A stretch of DNA of 6,434 nucleotides from Methanobrevibacter sp. (GTDB lineage: Archaea; Methanobacteriota; Methanobacteria; Methanobacteriales; Methanobacteriaceae): the NCBI GenBank assembly GCA_031261945.1, contig JAISIQ010000006.1, forward strand, positions 1-6,434, given 5' to 3'. Each line of letters starts with the position of its first letter. The first letter of the stretch is position 1. The notes under the pieces are model-generated. The model saw only the letters and a list, made by a program, of their open reading frames with translations. It was not told the origin of the DNA and ran no database searches. Shown here one piece after another: positions 5,141 to 6,434 of the stretch. A program made the translations under genes and the position numbers.

Positions 5141-5177
5141 TTTTTATTATTAGTAAAAACATAGTAGAAATATCTAT

Positions 5178-5222
5178 CTTAATAATTCTATTCTTAAATA
5201 CCCTATTCTTAATAATTCTATT
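5178..5222. repeat. 15-base direct repeat, 30 bases apart
   Basis: CTTAATAATTCTATT is found exactly at 5178-5192 and 5208-5222. It lies in the divergent spacer, with further TTCTATT strings up to about 5260. No function is suggested by the sequence. Confidence 0.6.
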
Positions 5223-5491
5223 GTTAATATTCTATTATTTATTATTCTATTACTTCTATTATTTAATTATTGATTAATTATATTAATTATATTAAATTAG
5301 TTATTAATAAATTTTTATTAATAGGATTTTTATTAATATTAAAAATATTAAAATTATTATAATTATTATTATAAGTATTATGATTATTATATATTATTAA
5401 TGGAATATTATATAAAATAAATAATATAAAAATTAATATAAAATAAATAAGTATAATAATTATTAAATTAATTAATAAATTAATAAAATAT

Positions 5492-5558
5492 GATAAGAAT
5501 ATGATAAATTAAATATGATAAATTAAATATGATAACTTAAATATGATACATTAAACAT
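5492..5558. repeat. 14-base tandem array upstream of purE
   Basis: The unit GATAAATTAAATAT is repeated head to tail: exact at 5503-5516 and 5517-5530, one mismatch at 5531-5544, two mismatches at 5545-5558. A shortened copy (5492-5502) precedes it and a decayed one follows at 5559. The array ends about 53 bases before the purE start, so it would overlap the promoter or leader. It could be slippage or a set of regulator sites. Confidence 0.75.
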
Positions 5559-5601
5559 GATACAATGAATAAATGAATAGCATGCCTCGTGATTTTATAG
5601 T

Positions 5602-5606
5602 AGGTG
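5602..5606 (+). promoter_or_regulatory. Ribosome-binding site deciding the purE start
   Basis: AGGTG, a match to the GGAGGTGATC consensus, is 5 bases before the ATG at 5612. It favours this start over the in-frame ATG at 5582, which has no such site and would add ten residues outside the PurE fold. Confidence 0.6.
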
Positions 5607-5611
5607 TTGAA

Positions 5612-6434
5612 ATGAATCCTAAAGTAATGATAATTCTTGGAAGTGCATCTGATTCAAAAATAGCTCAAAAAGCTATTGATATATTAGAAAATCTTCAAAT
5701 CCCTTATAGTTTAAATGTTGCATCTGCACATAGAACTCATGAAAAAGTAAAAAACCTTGTTATAGAAGGAACAGAACGAGGAATAGAAGTATTCATAGGA
5801 ATAGCTGGACTTGCAGCGCATCTTCCTGGATCAATAGCTGCTTACACCCATAAACCGGTTATTGGAGTTCCAGTAGATGTAAAAGTCGGTGGATTAGATG
5901 CATTATATGCTACTGCACAAATGCCATTCCCTGCACCAGTAGCTACTGTTGGAATAGACAGAGGAGATAATGGAGCTATTCTTGCAGCTCAAATAATAGC
6001 TACAAAAGACAAAGAAACAAAAGAAAAAATAGACTCTCTTAGAAATAGCTATGAAACAAAAGTCAAAGAAGATGAAAAAAAGCTATTGTCTTCTCTTAAT
6101 GGCAAATATTTACAAAAACAGTTTATTAATAACTATGAAGAAAAAGAATATTACTTCCTAAACGAAGAAGAAAATGGAGAAAATAAAGAATTAACCTTGA
6201 ATAAAGATAATCCATTAGTATCAGTAGTTCCAGGTAGCTATTCAGATGTTGAAGAAGCAAAAAAAGTAGCTGTCACCCTTGATAGATTAGGAATTAGCTA
6301 TGATATGAATATTATATCTCCAATTAGATATCCTGAAAAATTTCATCAATATATTGAATCTATGAAAGATGTTAAGCTATTTATAGCTGTTAGTGGATTA
6401 TCTGCACATGTAGCTGGTTCTATTGTAGCTCTTA
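5612..6434 (+). CDS. purE: PurE, tandem double-domain form (C-terminus cut by window edge)
   Basis: PurE makes 4-carboxy-5-aminoimidazole ribonucleotide (CAIR) in purine synthesis, either from N5-CAIR or directly from AIR and CO2. Of 274 visible residues, 1-131 are a complete PurE domain: GSASD (10-14), SAHRT (38-42) with the likely catalytic His40, GIAGLAAHLPG (63-73), AQMPFPAPVATVGID (102-116) and GDNGAILAAQI (118-128). A charged, low-complexity linker (about 132-200; rich in Lys, Glu and Asn) follows. From 203 a second PurE domain begins: GSYSD (208-212), then SPIR (236-239) where the first has SAHR, and SGLSAHVAGS (261-270). The second copy thus lacks the active-site histidine and is probably structural. 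I recall fused PurE proteins of about 330-340 residues in Methanobacteriales, so some 60 residues are missing at the right edge. Whether it acts as mutase or carboxylase depends on whether purK exists elsewhere. Confidence 0.93.
   Translation, partial: MNPKVMIILGSASDSKIAQKAIDILENLQIPYSLNVASAHRTHEKVKNLVIEGTERGIEVFIGIAGLAAHLPGSIAAYTHKPVIGVPVDVKVGGLDALYATAQMPFPAPVATVGIDRGDNGAILAAQIIATKDKETKEKIDSLRNSYETKVKEDEKKLLSSLNGKYLQKQFINNYEEKEYYFLNEEENGENKELTLNKDNPLVSVVPGSYSDVEEAKKVAVTLDRLGISYDMNIISPIRYPEKFHQYIESMKDVKLFIAVSGLSAHVAGSIVAL

Larger units (their letters stand above)
5050..5611. other. Long AT-rich divergent intergenic region between the glycosyltransferase and purE
   Basis: No gene is supportable in these 562 bases. 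From left to right they hold repeat copy B (5071-5140) in the glycosyltransferase leader, a direct repeat of CTTAATAATTCTATT (5178-5192 and 5208-5222), a low-complexity A/T stretch (about 5223-5490), and a 14-base tandem array (5492-5558) just before purE. Both outward promoters must lie here, but TATA-like strings are too common to choose one. Confidence 0.6.

Noticed and set aside
5492..5558. CRISPR array
   Set aside because: The units are 14 bases, directly adjacent without spacers, and no cas gene is present.
5582..5611. Upstream in-frame ATG that would extend PurE by ten residues
   Set aside because: It has no ribosome-binding site, while AGGTG is well placed for the ATG at 5612, where the family fold begins.

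Overview
The window looks like a piece of a very AT-rich methanogenic archaeon, most plausibly a Methanobrevibacter-like member of the Methanobacteriales. The reasons are: a methanogenesis marker protein 11 gene (a family known from methanogens), an archaeal-type lumazine synthase, a double-domain PurE of the kind I recall from Methanobacteriales, ribosome-binding sites of the GGAGGTG type, and long intergenic stretches made almost only of A and T. The genus is an inference from memory of these families; no database was searched.

Layout. Positions 1-314 (minus strand) hold the N-terminal part of a cysteine desulfurase that runs off the left edge. A 353-base AT-rich divergent region follows. 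On the plus strand come a 32-residue membrane miniprotein (668-766), then ribH for 6,7-dimethyl-8-ribityllumazine synthase (907-1323). After a 367-base triplet-periodic (AAT-like) spacer comes methanogenesis marker protein 11 (1691-2629). Its stop codon overlaps, tail to tail, the stop codon of a minus-strand Panacea/SocA-like gene (2626-3096). Next on the minus strand is a 564-residue membrane-anchored family 2 glycosyltransferase (3355-5049). Two copies of an intergenic repeat lie on either side of it, 5 copies of no other kind being seen. A 562-base AT-rich divergent region then leads to purE (plus strand, from 5612), which runs off the right edge.

Functionally the genes are mostly housekeeping: sulfur mobilisation, flavin and possibly deazaflavin precursor supply, a methanogenesis-linked protein of unknown role, a cell-envelope or lipid/compatible-solute sugar transferase, and purine synthesis. 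They do not form one pathway, and the changes of strand and wide spacers argue for several separate transcription units.

The most unusual signals are not the enzymes. They are: (i) a strongly iterated 10-bp palindrome AATAGCTATT, present in genes and spacers alike; (ii) a repeat element on both sides of the glycosyltransferase gene, one copy carrying two extra tandem hairpins; (iii) a 38-residue tandem duplication in the predicted extracytoplasmic part of the glycosyltransferase, resembling AbrB/double-psi-barrel halves; (iv) the unannotated-size miniprotein with a perfect ribosome-binding site; and (v) a second PurE domain that has lost the catalytic histidine motif. No complete new defence or mobile system is visible; the nearest thing is the solitary Panacea-type protein, which has no recognisable toxin beside it.
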